Origin: Euzebya pacifica
GTDB lineage: Bacteria > Actinomycetota > Nitriliruptoria > Euzebyales > Euzebyaceae
Assembly: GCF_003344865.1 (NCBI RefSeq)
Contig: NZ_CP031166.1
Location: 62,001 to 126,000, forward strand
Direction of reading: 5' to 3'
DNA: 64,000 nt
Position numbers and translations under genes: made by a program. How positions within the stretch are numbered: the stretch's first letter is position 1; the number at the start of each line of letters is the position of its first letter. The notes below the pieces were generated by a model that ran no database searches, had not been told where the DNA came from, and worked only from the letters and a program-made list of their open reading frames with translations. This document shows positions 42,314 to 51,213 of this stretch, one piece after another.

Positions 42314-45300
42314 ATGTCCGCAACTAACCGACTGGGTGGCCGGTTCGCGATCGCATTCATCCTGATGGTCCTGCTCGCCACGCTCGCACCCATGAGCGCC
42401 TATGCCCAGGACACCGGGGGCGACACCACCCCTCCGACGATCACCAGCTTCGAACTGATCGACACCACGGGCGACACCGATGTCGGGCCAGTCCAGATCC
42501 GAATGCGGGCGACCGCGACCGACGACCTGTCCGGACCCTCTTCCGTGACTGCCTACTTCCGGTCCGAAGATGGCCGCAACACCGGCGCTTCGCTGTTGCG
42601 CACCCAGACACCGGGGGAGTTCCAAGGGTCGGCCCACTTTCCCCAGTACAGGGAGGGCGGCGTATACACATTGGTGGGGTTGGCGGCTGGTGACCAGGTC
42701 GGCAACGTCACCAACATCAATGGCGCGGCACTCACTCAGCAGTTCGGCACCCACACGTTCACCATCGCGGGCCAGGGCGACACCACCCCTCCGACGATCA
42801 CCAGCTTCGAACTGATCGACACCACGGGCGACACCGATGTCGGGCCAGTCCAGATCCGAATGCGGGCGACCGCGACCGACGACCTGTCCGGACCCTCTTC
42901 CGTGACTGCCTACTTCCGGTCCGAAGATGGCCGCAACACCGGCGCTTCGCTGTTGCGCACCCAGACACCGGGGGAGTTCCAAGGGTCGGCCCACTTTCCC
43001 CAGTACAGGGAGGGCGGCGTATACACATTGGTGGGGTTGGCGGCTGGTGACCAGGTCGGCAACGTCACCAACATCAATGGCGCGGCACTCACTCAGCAGT
43101 TCGGCACCCACACGTTCACCATCGCCGGCCAGGGCGACACCACCCCTCCGACGATCACCGGCTTCGAACTGATCGACGAGGTCGCTGACGCCGGGGCTGG
43201 GCCGGTCCTGATACGGGTCCGGGCGACCGCGACCGACGATCTGTCCGGACCCTCTTCCGTGACTGCCTACTTCCGGTCCGAAGATGGCCGCAACACCGGC
43301 GCTTCGCTGTCGCCCACCCAGACGCCGGGCGAGTTCCAAGGGGGAGTGCACTTCCCCCAATACAGCCCAACGGGCGTCTTCACGCTGGTGGGGTTGGCGG
43401 CTGGTGACCACGCCGGCAACGTCACCAACGTCAATGGTGCGGCACTCACTCAACAGTTCGGCAACCCAACGTTCCGGGTTGGCAATGCGCCTACTGGCAA
43501 CCACGTCCCGGTCGCCACTGTCCAAGGACCGTACACCGTTCCCGAGGGCGAAACGGTCACGGTGTCAGTCTTCGCCACCGACGCTGACGGCGACACGCTC
43601 ACCTACGCATGGGACCTTGACGGCGATGGCGCGCCCGATCACGACACCAACCGCCCGTCAGTCACCTTCGCCAGCGGCGACCGGCCGATCGGCACTCAGG
43701 TGCAGATATACGCCGACGTGTGCGACACCTACGGGGTGTGCGCCCGCGCCCGGTCGAGCGTCACCGTCGTTTCCCCAGTGTCGATCACCACCGCTTCTCC
43801 GCTGCCGTCCGGCTCGATCGGCCAACCCTATGCCACGACGTTGACGGCTGCCGGTGGCACGACGCCTTACACGTGGGCAGTTGCTAGCGGCACCCTGCCC
43901 GCCGGCCTGGCCCTTGATAGTGGTACCGGAGAGATCGTCGGAACCCCCACCGCAGCCGGAACGTTCGGGTTCGTCATCACCGTCACCGACGCCAACGGAG
44001 CGACCGCGTCGGCACCGTTGACCACCGGCAACGCGCCGGCCACCACACAGCCCGGCACTGACATCAACACGCCCGTCATCGTGACGCCCACCAACCCCGA
44101 CGGGACACCCGTTGTGGACAGCGACGGCAACACCGTCCTGTGCGACAGCTACGAGTTGGCCAACGACTCCGATCCACTGCCTGACGGCATCACCCTGGAC
44201 CCGTCCACCGGGCTCCTCAGCGGTTCCGCAACTTCCGGCGGCACCTACCGAGTCATCGTGGAATGCTCCTACAACATCGATGGGCAGATCGGTGCCGCAG
44301 TCGCGGAGTTCACCATCACAATCGCCGCCGACACGACCCCACCGGCGGTCACCTGCACCACCCCGCCACACCCGGAAACCGGTTGGTTCACCGAACCGGT
44401 GACCGTCACCTGCACCGCGACCGACAACTCCGGCAGTGTGTCCCCAGCCACCCAGACGATCATCGTTGACACCGAGGGGCCCGACCAGGCCATCACCTCC
44501 GATCCCGCTTGCGATCCATCCGACAACTGCGTCACTGCGACGGTGACGGTGTCGATCGACCTGTCCAACCCGGACGTCACCACCACCGTCGACCCCGCCC
44601 CGAACGACCATGGCTGGCATCGCACCCCTGTGACGATCGCCGCCACGTGCACCGACGCGATATCCGGAATCGCCACCTGCGACGAACCGGTCACCGTCAT
44701 TGCGGACGGTGCCGAGCAGACCTTCATCCACACTGGTACTGACCTGGCCGGACGAACCAGTCGGGCGGTCACCACCATCAACCTCGACCAGGTCGCCCCG
44801 CAGATCACCCTCACGTCCGTTGAAGACGGTGCCAGCGTCCACGACCGCGACGAGACGGCACCCAGTTGCGAAGCCACCGACTCCCTGTCCGGAACCATCG
44901 GTGACTGCACCGTTACCGTGATCAGGACCCCAACAGGCGGTGCCGACACCGTGACGGTGACCGCGACGGCCCGTGATGCTGCCGGCAACGAAACCACGAT
45001 CAGTCGGACCTACACCGTCATCTACGACTCCGACGCCCCAACGATCACAGCCACGTTCAATGTCACCCCCAACAGCGCGGACTGGTACCGGATCGCCCCG
45101 ACCGTCACCTTCACCTGCGACGACCCCTCGGGTGTCGTGGACTGCCCCGACCCGGTCACGTTCTCATTGGACGGAGCCAACCAGTCGGTCACCGTCACCG
45201 CAGCCGACCCGTGGGGCAACACCGCAACGCTTACCGTGGGTGGGATCAACGTCGACCAGACCGCCCCGACGTTGCAGCTGACCGGCGCACGGGATTCATA

Positions 45301-45727
45301 CACCGTTGCTGACCGGATCACCATCGAATGCAGCGTCGATGACCTCACCTCCGGCGTGGCCACGCTGGACTGTCCAGGCATCGACACACCTGGCACCACA
45401 TACGGGCCAGGTGCCCACACGATCACCGCCACCGCCGTGGACGTGGCAGGCAACACCACGTCGATGTCACACACATTCACCGTGACCGCGGACGTCGACA
45501 GCATCATGGCGCTGGTCGATAGCTACCTCGACGCGAGCAACCGACCGGGTGCCCAAGGGATATCCAACGCTCTGCGCAGCAAACTGGCATCAGGCGACTA
45601 CGGAGCCTTCATCAACCAAGTGGAGGCCCAGTGCTGCATCGACGCCCCAGGCGGGAACGGCAAACGTTTCACCCGATCGCAGGCCGACGCCCTGATCACC
45701 CTCGCCACCTACCTGCGGGACCGCTGA
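42314..45727 (+). CDS. Large secreted repeat (Ig-like/PKD-like) protein, 1137 aa
   Basis: Signal peptide: basic MSATNRLGGRF, hydrophobic core IAFILMVLLATLAPM, cleavage near SAYAQ. Then three tandem units of about 119 residues (TPPTITSFELIDTTGDTDVG, AYFRSEDGRNTGASL, QQFGTHTFTIAG), the first two almost identical. A PKD-like domain follows (VSVFATDADGDTLTYAWDLD), then a putative Ig domain (GSIGQPYATTLTAAGGTTPY, LPAGLALDSGTGEIVGTP) and several HYR-like units with D-x-T-x-P starts and paired Cys. The C-terminal 75 residues are helical (VDSYLDASNRPGAQGISNAL). No sortase or membrane anchor, so it is secreted. ATG 42314 fits the signal peptide; longer frames do not. Confidence 0.8.
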   Translation: MSATNRLGGRFAIAFILMVLLATLAPMSAYAQDTGGDTTPPTITSFELIDTTGDTDVGPVQIRMRATATDDLSGPSSVTAYFRSEDGRNTGASLLRTQTPGEFQGSAHFPQYREGGVYTLVGLAAGDQVGNVTNINGAALTQQFGTHTFTIAGQGDTTPPTITSFELIDTTGDTDVGPVQIRMRATATDDLSGPSSVTAYFRSEDGRNTGASLLRTQTPGEFQGSAHFPQYREGGVYTLVGLAAGDQVGNVTNINGAALTQQFGTHTFTIAGQGDTTPPTITGFELIDEVADAGAGPVLIRVRATATDDLSGPSSVTAYFRSEDGRNTGASLSPTQTPGEFQGGVHFPQYSPTGVFTLVGLAAGDHAGNVTNVNGAALTQQFGNPTFRVGNAPTGNHVPVATVQGPYTVPEGETVTVSVFATDADGDTLTYAWDLDGDGAPDHDTNRPSVTFASGDRPIGTQVQIYADVCDTYGVCARARSSVTVVSPVSITTASPLPSGSIGQPYATTLTAAGGTTPYTWAVASGTLPAGLALDSGTGEIVGTPTAAGTFGFVITVTDANGATASAPLTTGNAPATTQPGTDINTPVIVTPTNPDGTPVVDSDGNTVLCDSYELANDSDPLPDGITLDPSTGLLSGSATSGGTYRVIVECSYNIDGQIGAAVAEFTITIAADTTPPAVTCTTPPHPETGWFTEPVTVTCTATDNSGSVSPATQTIIVDTEGPDQAITSDPACDPSDNCVTATVTVSIDLSNPDVTTTVDPAPNDHGWHRTPVTIAATCTDAISGIATCDEPVTVIADGAEQTFIHTGTDLAGRTSRAVTTINLDQVAPQITLTSVEDGASVHDRDETAPSCEATDSLSGTIGDCTVTVIRTPTGGADTVTVTATARDAAGNETTISRTYTVIYDSDAPTITATFNVTPNSADWYRIAPTVTFTCDDPSGVVDCPDPVTFSLDGANQSVTVTAADPWGNTATLTVGGINVDQTAPTLQLTGARDSYTVADRITIECSVDDLTSGVATLDCPGIDTPGTTYGPGAHTITATAVDVAGNTTSMSHTFTVTADVDSIMALVDSYLDASNRPGAQGISNALRSKLASGDYGAFINQVEAQCCIDAPGGNGKRFTRSQADALITLATYLRDR
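42422..43135 (+). repeat. Two tandem 357-bp units (plus a diverged third to about 43480)
   Basis: Units 42422-42778 and 42779-43135 are essentially identical; a third unit from 43136 is diverged in its first and last thirds. Near-identity between neighbours at the DNA level shows recent duplication or gene conversion, so copy number may vary between strains, and assembly errors are possible. Confidence 0.9.
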
Positions 45728-45752
45728 TCCACCTGACCCCGCACGTGGCCCC

Positions 45753-46299
45753 CTAGCCGGAGCCGGCCAGCCCAACCGCGACGTCGGCCACCCCCACCAA
45801 CGACGCCCGATGGTCGAGGAACGGCAACCGGTCGGGCCGGCCGACCAACCCGACCAGGATCGCCGCCGTATCCCTCGACAGTTCCTTGGAAGCCAACCAG
45901 CGCGCCACCGACGGTACCGGCCCCGGAGCGGCGGATCGGTGGCGCACAACCAGACGATCGGGATCCGTCCGACCACACCGTCGGGCAGCCACATCGACGC
46001 GGTGAACCCGACCGGGTCAAACCCGTCGGGGAACCCGACACGGACGGGCCGAACCACATTGACCGACGCCAGCAGCACCTCGCAGGCCTCCGCCAGCATC
46101 CCGTCCCGGACCACCGGGTCGAGCAGCGCCATGCCAGGCCGGAGCGCCTTGGCAACAACGGCGTCGGCACCACCCGTGGCCGGGGGGTGCCGACGGGACC
46201 CGAGCCCCGACCCCGCAGGGGCAACCCGCCAAGATCGGTATGGCGGCCAAACAGCCTCCGGAGCTCATCGCCCCAACCCGTAGGGAATCGGACTGGCAT
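45753..46299 (-). pseudogene. Minus-strand gene broken over three frames
   Basis: Reading the minus strand from ATG 46299: MPVRFPTGWGDELRRLFGRH in one frame, then MALLDPVVRDGMLAEACEVL and FDPVGFTASMWLPDGVVGRI in a second, then PVPSVARWLASKELSRDTAA and ILVGLVGRPDRLPFLDHRAS in a third, ending about 45753. Each piece has normal codon bias and a plausible protein sequence, but two frameshifts separate them. No family recognised. It sits inside the segment bracketed by the 60-bp repeats. Confidence 0.6.
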
Positions 46300-46321
46300 C
46301 CCTTCAAGACCGTCGAAGCGA

Positions 46322-46381
46322 GCCAACCCCACCGCCGGCGGCCCCACCGGCCCTGACCCAATCGGTGTCCACGACCAAGGC
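46322..46381 (+). repeat. 60-bp direct repeat, copy 2
   Basis: Matches 42101-42160 at 59 of 60 bases and keeps the codons for NPTAGGPTGPDPIGVHDQG and a stop (TAA) shortly after. No complete gene precedes it, so it is the orphan tail of a gene or the mark of a duplication. Confidence 0.9.
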
Positions 46382-46396
46382 AAGTAACCCCGACAC

Positions 46397-46435
46397 GGCC
46401 GGACCGGACAGCATCAGGAGCTGTCCGGTCCGGCC
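46397..46435. terminator. Perfect hairpin terminator
   Basis: Sixteen-base inverted repeat (GGCCGGACCGGACAGC / GCTGTCCGGTCCGGCC) with a 7-nt loop, 10 bp after the stop of repeat copy 2. Symmetric, so it could act in both directions. Confidence 0.75.
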
Positions 46436-46543
46436 CGACGCACACCCGAGCCCACCCGGGGCGTGTCGCCATTCGCCGGCCCGTCGCCCACCTCCGATAC
46501 CTTCTCGCGGCCGAATCGAACCATCAGGGGCGCAGGGGACAAC

Positions 46544-47212
46544 GTGGGACACAAGACAACCGCAATCGTGCTGGCCGCCTTGGCCCTCACCGGCTGTGCG
46601 ACGGAGCCCGAACCCGTTGAGGATCCCTTCCAGGTCGTGTTCGACCAACTCGCCACGGTCGAGCTCGGCTGCCGTGGCCTGCCAGACGAGGGACAACGCC
46701 GGTTCGGTGACGTCCTTGCGCTGTCGTCCTCCTGCACCACCGTCGTGGACGACACAGACGTTGAACTCACCGTGGTCATCGACGACTTCGACACCCTCCA
46801 GAGTGCTGCGAACAGCCTTACCACCAGCACCTTCGTGATCACACCGGGCGCACTGGTCGTGGTCGACGCCAACCCTGCCCGACTGGCCGAACTCGTGGGA
46901 GGACTCATCGCCGGGGAGCTCGACGGCCAACTGGTCGCCCACGACGACAGCGACCGATTCTGCGAACTCGCCGAAGAAATGGCCGACTTGGTCGATGACG
47001 CCCTGCGGGTTGCACACGACACCGACTCCACCACGGCCGACATCTTGGCCCTCGAATACCAAGTGGGACAACTCGCCACCGAACTCGAAGAAGAAGCCCC
47101 CGAGGCCATAGCGGACATCTACGACTCGCCACTGGAATCCGACCAAGCGGCCATCCGCGACTACATCCACGACCAATGCGGCGTGGACGTCAACTTCGTC
47201 GAACCTGGCTGA
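46544..47212 (+). CDS. Putative lipoprotein, 222 aa
   Basis: GTG 46544 behind AGGGG. N-terminus GHKTTAIVLAALALTGCATE has a lipobox (L-T-G-C), so the protein is predicted to be lipid-anchored. The mature part is acidic, with paired cysteines and a long C-terminal helix (DILALEYQVGQLATELEEEA). No family recognised. Confidence 0.75.
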   Translation: MGHKTTAIVLAALALTGCATEPEPVEDPFQVVFDQLATVELGCRGLPDEGQRRFGDVLALSSSCTTVVDDTDVELTVVIDDFDTLQSAANSLTTSTFVITPGALVVVDANPARLAELVGGLIAGELDGQLVAHDDSDRFCELAEEMADLVDDALRVAHDTDSTTADILALEYQVGQLATELEEEAPEAIADIYDSPLESDQAAIRDYIHDQCGVDVNFVEPG

Positions 47213-47367
47213 GTCGCGCCGGACGGCGAACCAACCCAACACCCGCGGGGCCCTCCGTTCGCGTGAGGAAACGCACTGGAACTCGGAATGGCCCACCGTG
47301 ACGGCCAGACACGACACCTTGGCCCGAACCTCCACTCCGCCTCCCACCACCCGTAGGGACACGCCCC

Positions 47368-47718
47368 ATGGCCAACGACCTCTCCTGGGCCAGGCTTGCC
47401 CGCCTGGCTGCCAACCCCCCATACCTCGCCGCTGACCTCACCCACCGCGACCTCGACGCGGTCATGGTGTGGCTGACCGACGTCACCGTTGCGGCACGCC
47501 GCGTCCCGGCCCGCATCCACACCACCGCTGCGTCCACGCTGTGGCTGCGCTGCGCCGTCCTCACCGACCGGCTCGGCCACGCCGACGACGACGAGATCGA
47601 GCGGCGAGTCAACGAGGTCGTCAGCCGCTACGAACACATCCGTGCCGAACTGGCCGCACGTCTCGCCGAACGGATCCCTGTCGCGGCAACCAGCCGGCAG
47701 CACCAGATCGCCGCCTGA
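47368..47718 (+). CDS. Hypothetical protein, 116 aa
   Basis: ATG 47368, 155 bp after the lipoprotein gene. All-helical, basic in the middle (VAARRVPARIHTTAASTLWL) and with a charged amphipathic helix EIERRVNEVVSRYEHIRAEL. Unrecognised. It ends 41 bp before ftsH and may share its transcript. Confidence 0.65.
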   Translation: MANDLSWARLARLAANPPYLAADLTHRDLDAVMVWLTDVTVAARRVPARIHTTAASTLWLRCAVLTDRLGHADDDEIERRVNEVVSRYEHIRAELAARLAERIPVAATSRQHQIAA

Positions 47719-47759
47719 CCAACCGGCCCCACCAGCAGCACGGACGACCATCACCGGTC

Positions 47760-49565
47760 ATGAAGCGTCTCCGCGAACGGCTCCGCACACCCAGACAGCC
47801 AGAAGCACGGGCAGGCCACCTCGCCGTCGGCTTCGCCCTCTTCGTCAGCGTCGTCTTCGCCGTGCAGACATTCGCGTCCGACCCGACCGCAGACCACGTC
47901 CCGATCGCCGAGGTGCTCGCGGCCGCCGAGGACGCCGGGGCCGACCTGGTCGTCTACGACGAGAACGCCGGCACCATCACCGTCACATCCGACGGGCAGG
48001 AAACCACCGCGGGGGTGCCGGTCCGGAACGCCGACCCGATCCTCCAACACCTCCTCGACGCCAAAGCACCCCTCGAGATCCGCGCCGCCCAACCCCCCTC
48101 CTACCTGGGCAGCCTCATCCTCGCCGTCGCCCCCATGCTCCTCCTCGGAGCCGCCCTCCTCCTCTACCTGAGGAACCGGCAAGGCGGAGGCCCAGTCAAC
48201 GACGCCGAACGCCCCGACGTCCGACTCGACGACGTCATCGGCATCGACGAAGCCAAAGCCGAAGCAACCGAAATCGTCGGCTACCTCGCCGACCCCTCCG
48301 CCTACGACCGCGTCGGCGCCAGACCACCCGTCGGCGTGCTCCTCACCGGCCCACCCGGCGTCGGCAAGACCATGCTTGCCAAGGCCATCGCCGGCGACGC
48401 CGGCGTCCCCTTCTTCAAGATCTCCGGCAGCGACTTCGTGGAGATGTTCGCCGGCCTCGGCTCCCGCCGCGTCCGCAGCCTGTTCACCGCCGCCCGCAAA
48501 GCCGCCCAAAGCGCGGGCGGCGCAATCGTGTTCATCGACGAGCTCGACGCCGTCGGCCGCCGCCGTTCCGAACACGCAGGCTCCGGCGGGCACCGCGAAG
48601 CCGAGCAGACCCTCAACGCCCTCCTCGTCGAGCTCGACGGGTTCACCGGACGCGACGGCGTCATCATCCTCGCCGCCACCAACCGGCCCGACGTCCTCGA
48701 CCCCGCACTCACCCGACCCGGCCGGTTCGACCGCACCATCACCCTCGGGCTGCCCGACCTCCACGCACGAACCCGCCTGCTCGACCACCTCCTCGACCAG
48801 GCCCCCGTCCCCACCCAGGTCGACACCGCCGGCCATGCACGCCGCATGACCGGATCCTCCGGGGCCGCCCTCACCAACCTCATCAACCAAGCCAAGATCG
48901 AGGCCGCAAGGACCGGCTACGGCATCATCACCGACCGGCACGTCGACGCCGCCTGGGACCGCCTCCAGATCGGCACCCCCCGCCCCGACGCCGTCATCGA
49001 CCCCTCCGACCGCCAAACCACCGTCATCCACGAAGCCGGCCATGCCGTCGCCGGACTCCTCCTCCCAGACGCCCCCGCCCCCACCCGCGTCTCAGCCCTC
49101 CCGCACGGCTCCGGCGTCGGCGGCGTCACCATCACCGACGGCACCGACCGACAGATGCTCACCCACGACCAGGCCCTCGCCCGCCTCACCGTCCTCATGG
49201 CCGGACGCGCCGCCGAACAACTCGTCCTCGGACCCGGCGCGACCAGCAACGGCGCCGCAGGCGACATCGCCTCCGCCACCGACCTGGCCCGCGCCATGAT
49301 CACCCAATGGGGATGGGGAACCTTCGGCACTGTCCACCTCGACGGCCTCGGCCCCGACGGAACCCTCGCCGCCGACGTCGCCGACGGCGTCGCCACCATG
49401 CTCGATGCCGCCCTGCAACGCGCCAAGGACCTTCTGGCCCACAACCGGCCGTTCCTCGACGAGGTTGCCGACACCCTCGACCAGTTCGACACCCTCACCG
49501 GCCAAGACCTCACCGCACTCCGCAACGCCACCGACGGGACCGACGTCGTCCCCGCCGTCCCCTGA
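47760..49565 (+). CDS. ftsH: FtsH-type ATP-dependent zinc metalloprotease
   Basis: FtsH is a membrane-bound hexameric AAA+ protease that extracts and degrades membrane and regulatory proteins. This 601-aa copy has two membrane helices (about 18-38 and 116-138) around a short extracytoplasmic domain, Walker A GPPGVGKT (about 197-204), pore loop FVEMFAG, Walker B IVFIDELDAVGRR, arginine fingers RPGRFDR, and the zinc site HEAGH (about 424-428) with the third ligand in SATDLARAM. It is shorter than many chromosomal FtsH proteins (about 640-760 aa), mainly at the C-terminus. ATG 47760 chosen. An accessory copy could turn over host regulators or membrane proteins. Confidence 0.9.
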   Translation: MKRLRERLRTPRQPEARAGHLAVGFALFVSVVFAVQTFASDPTADHVPIAEVLAAAEDAGADLVVYDENAGTITVTSDGQETTAGVPVRNADPILQHLLDAKAPLEIRAAQPPSYLGSLILAVAPMLLLGAALLLYLRNRQGGGPVNDAERPDVRLDDVIGIDEAKAEATEIVGYLADPSAYDRVGARPPVGVLLTGPPGVGKTMLAKAIAGDAGVPFFKISGSDFVEMFAGLGSRRVRSLFTAARKAAQSAGGAIVFIDELDAVGRRRSEHAGSGGHREAEQTLNALLVELDGFTGRDGVIILAATNRPDVLDPALTRPGRFDRTITLGLPDLHARTRLLDHLLDQAPVPTQVDTAGHARRMTGSSGAALTNLINQAKIEAARTGYGIITDRHVDAAWDRLQIGTPRPDAVIDPSDRQTTVIHEAGHAVAGLLLPDAPAPTRVSALPHGSGVGGVTITDGTDRQMLTHDQALARLTVLMAGRAAEQLVLGPGATSNGAAGDIASATDLARAMITQWGWGTFGTVHLDGLGPDGTLAADVADGVATMLDAALQRAKDLLAHNRPFLDEVADTLDQFDTLTGQDLTALRNATDGTDVVPAVP

Positions 49566-49607
49566 CCCCGCCCGGGGCGGCCCGCCCCGCAGCGGAATGA
49601 CAGCGGC

Positions 49608-50018
49608 ATGACCGCCACGCCACCCTGCGGGGCCCCCACACGACGTGGGGGAGCCTGCCGCCACCCGGCCACCGCCGGCCGGTGCGCCGCCGGCCACCGC
49701 ACCAGCACGCCTGCCAACCAGTCCAGCGCCACCAGCGCCAGCACCAACAGCGGCGGGGCCACGGCCGACCCGATGGCGACACCCGATGGCCGCCCGCCCG
49801 ACCTGCAACCCGCCGGGACGCTGTACATCAACCAGGGCGGCAGGGTCACCTGCACCACCCACGGGGGCGGCTACCTCCAAGCGGCCGCCGGCCAGCAGCG
49901 CTACGTCGACGGCGACCACATCACCACTCCGTTGGATGATTGGGAGGTCTTCTCCCCGGAGGTTGTCGCCGAGGACGGCCTCGAATGCGAAACGTGCGCA
50001 CGAGGAGGCCACCGGTGA
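49608..50018 (+). CDS. CAAGH-module protein 4, 136 aa
   Basis: PPCGAPTRRGGACRHPATAG then RCAAGH is the N-terminal module; a Ser/Thr/Asn linker and the boundary ATADPMATP follow. The short C-terminal part (AGTLYINQGGRVTCTTHGGG, and LECETCARGGH at the end) is beta-rich with two further Cys pairs. Upstream signature: CCCGGGGCGG (49571-49580), CGGAAT (49593-49598), 9 nt to the ATG. Its stop overlaps the next GTG (GTGA at 50015). Confidence 0.75.
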   Translation: MTATPPCGAPTRRGGACRHPATAGRCAAGHRTSTPANQSSATSASTNSGGATADPMATPDGRPPDLQPAGTLYINQGGRVTCTTHGGGYLQAAAGQQRYVDGDHITTPLDDWEVFSPEVVAEDGLECETCARGGHR

Positions 50019-51004
50019 GCCGCAACGAAGCCGAAACGGGCGAATGGGTGCTGCCCTCCGCTGAGGTCGCACGCGTCAAGAAGGCCCTCCGCGCCGCCCA
50101 CAACGGTGTCGCTGAGGCCGCCTACAGGGAAGCGAAGGCCTTCTGGAAGCAGCACGGCACCCAGAGCGCGACCAAGTACGCCGAGGCCGCCGACCGGTTC
50201 GTCGCCCAGATCAGCCCCCGTCCGCCGTCGCTGTACGGCCGCCCCGACCCGCGGGCCGCCCACCAGCGGGCCGTTGCCGACGCCGTCCGCGAGGTGCTGG
50301 ACCGGATCGCCTGGCACGCGCGGGGCGGCGGACAGGCCCTCCACGGCGCCACATGGGACGACATGGACGGGGTCGGCTGGGGTCGCAAGACCAACCGTGA
50401 CACCACCTTCGGTGACGCCGAGGCGTCGGTGCGGATCAACGAGAAGACCCGGACGTTGCGCTGGACGGTCGAGGAGAACAACCACGCCGTCGAACACGCC
50501 CACGACGGCCTGCTCGGCAAGACGCTCTTCGGTCACCTCGCCAAGGTGAAGTGGACCCGCGGCACAGGCGGGATCGTCCGCTACCTCAGCGAGTACGACA
50601 CCGACGGGTTCGGGCTGTCCAACGGTTCGCGGCTGTCGCAGTGGCACGGCCCTCGCGGCGCCGAGGTCTGGAAGCAGGAGACCGGCCACTACCCCTACGA
50701 CTCGCCGCAGGGCAAGGCCGAAGCCGCCAAGGCGCAGGAGAAGGAACGGAAGAAGGCCGCAGCCGCCCGCAAGCGAGCGGCGGCGAAGCGGCAGAAGCAG
50801 GCCCAGCAGGCCGCCCAGAAGCAGGCAGCCGGGTCGTCTTACTGCGGGGCGGTCAAGAAGGACGCGAGCGGTCTGTGCGGCCGCAAGCTCGCCAGCGGGA
50901 AGTGCCCCGATCACGGCACTATCGGCGCGCAGATGGCGATCGGGGTGACGACCGTCGGGTCGGTCGTGCCGGCTGCCGCAGTGACCGCCGACCCGATGGG
51001 CTGA
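50015..51004 (+). CDS. Hypothetical protein with a C-terminal CAAGH-like module, 329 aa
   Basis: GTG start coupled to CAAGH protein 4. The N-terminal 220 residues are unrecognised (NNHAVEHAHDGLLGKTLFGH resembles a fold with catalytic His, but this is not firm). A Lys/Ala/Gln-rich coiled coil (about 230-270) leads to SYCGAVKKDASGLCGRKLAS, then GKCPDHG, an Ala/Val linker and VTADPMG at the very end. Here the module is C-terminal, the reverse of its relatives. Its stop codon lies inside the first CRISPR repeat, and a homologous tail occurs beyond the far array at 60723-60779. Confidence 0.7.
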   Translation: MSRNEAETGEWVLPSAEVARVKKALRAAHNGVAEAAYREAKAFWKQHGTQSATKYAEAADRFVAQISPRPPSLYGRPDPRAAHQRAVADAVREVLDRIAWHARGGGQALHGATWDDMDGVGWGRKTNRDTTFGDAEASVRINEKTRTLRWTVEENNHAVEHAHDGLLGKTLFGHLAKVKWTRGTGGIVRYLSEYDTDGFGLSNGSRLSQWHGPRGAEVWKQETGHYPYDSPQGKAEAAKAQEKERKKAAAARKRAAAKRQKQAQQAAQKQAAGSSYCGAVKKDASGLCGRKLASGKCPDHGTIGAQMAIGVTTVGSVVPAAAVTADPMG

Positions 51005-51147
51005 CCCCCGCCTGCGCGGGGAGAAGGCCGAGCAGGACCGGCTGACGATCGCTGGCCAGGGATCACCCCCGCCTGCGCGGGAGAAGTGGTCGCCGGCCTC
51101 ATGCGCCGGAGGCCGCAGGGGATCACCCCCGCCTGCGCTGGGAGAAG
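50998..51147 (-). CRISPR. Left CRISPR array, 3 degenerate repeats, 2 spacers
   Basis: Repeats at 50998-51026, 51059-51086 and 51119-51147 with two 32-nt spacers (51027-51058, 51087-51118). In crRNA sense (minus strand) they match the right-array repeat, but the distal one differs at three bases where it overlaps the ATGGGCTGA end of the upstream gene, the middle one lacks a base, and the leader-proximal one has a substitution in the stem. The leader lies to the right (51148-51184), so the array reads leftward, away from cas3. It looks like an old, inactive or slowly decaying array. Confidence 0.9.
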
Positions 51148-51184
51148 ACTTCCTGACCTGCGGGTTCGCTGAGTGGTTTTCAAG
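51148..51184 (-). promoter_or_regulatory. Leader end of the left CRISPR array
   Basis: On the minus strand this ends CCGCAGGTCAGGAAGT directly before the first repeat, and contains CTTGAAA further up. The same two blocks precede the right array (59878-59900), there 14 bp closer together. This probably marks the adaptation-anchoring site used by Cas1-Cas2. Confidence 0.7.
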
Positions 51185-51213
51185 GTACGGGGGTTCCCCG
51201 GTTCCACTGGGGT

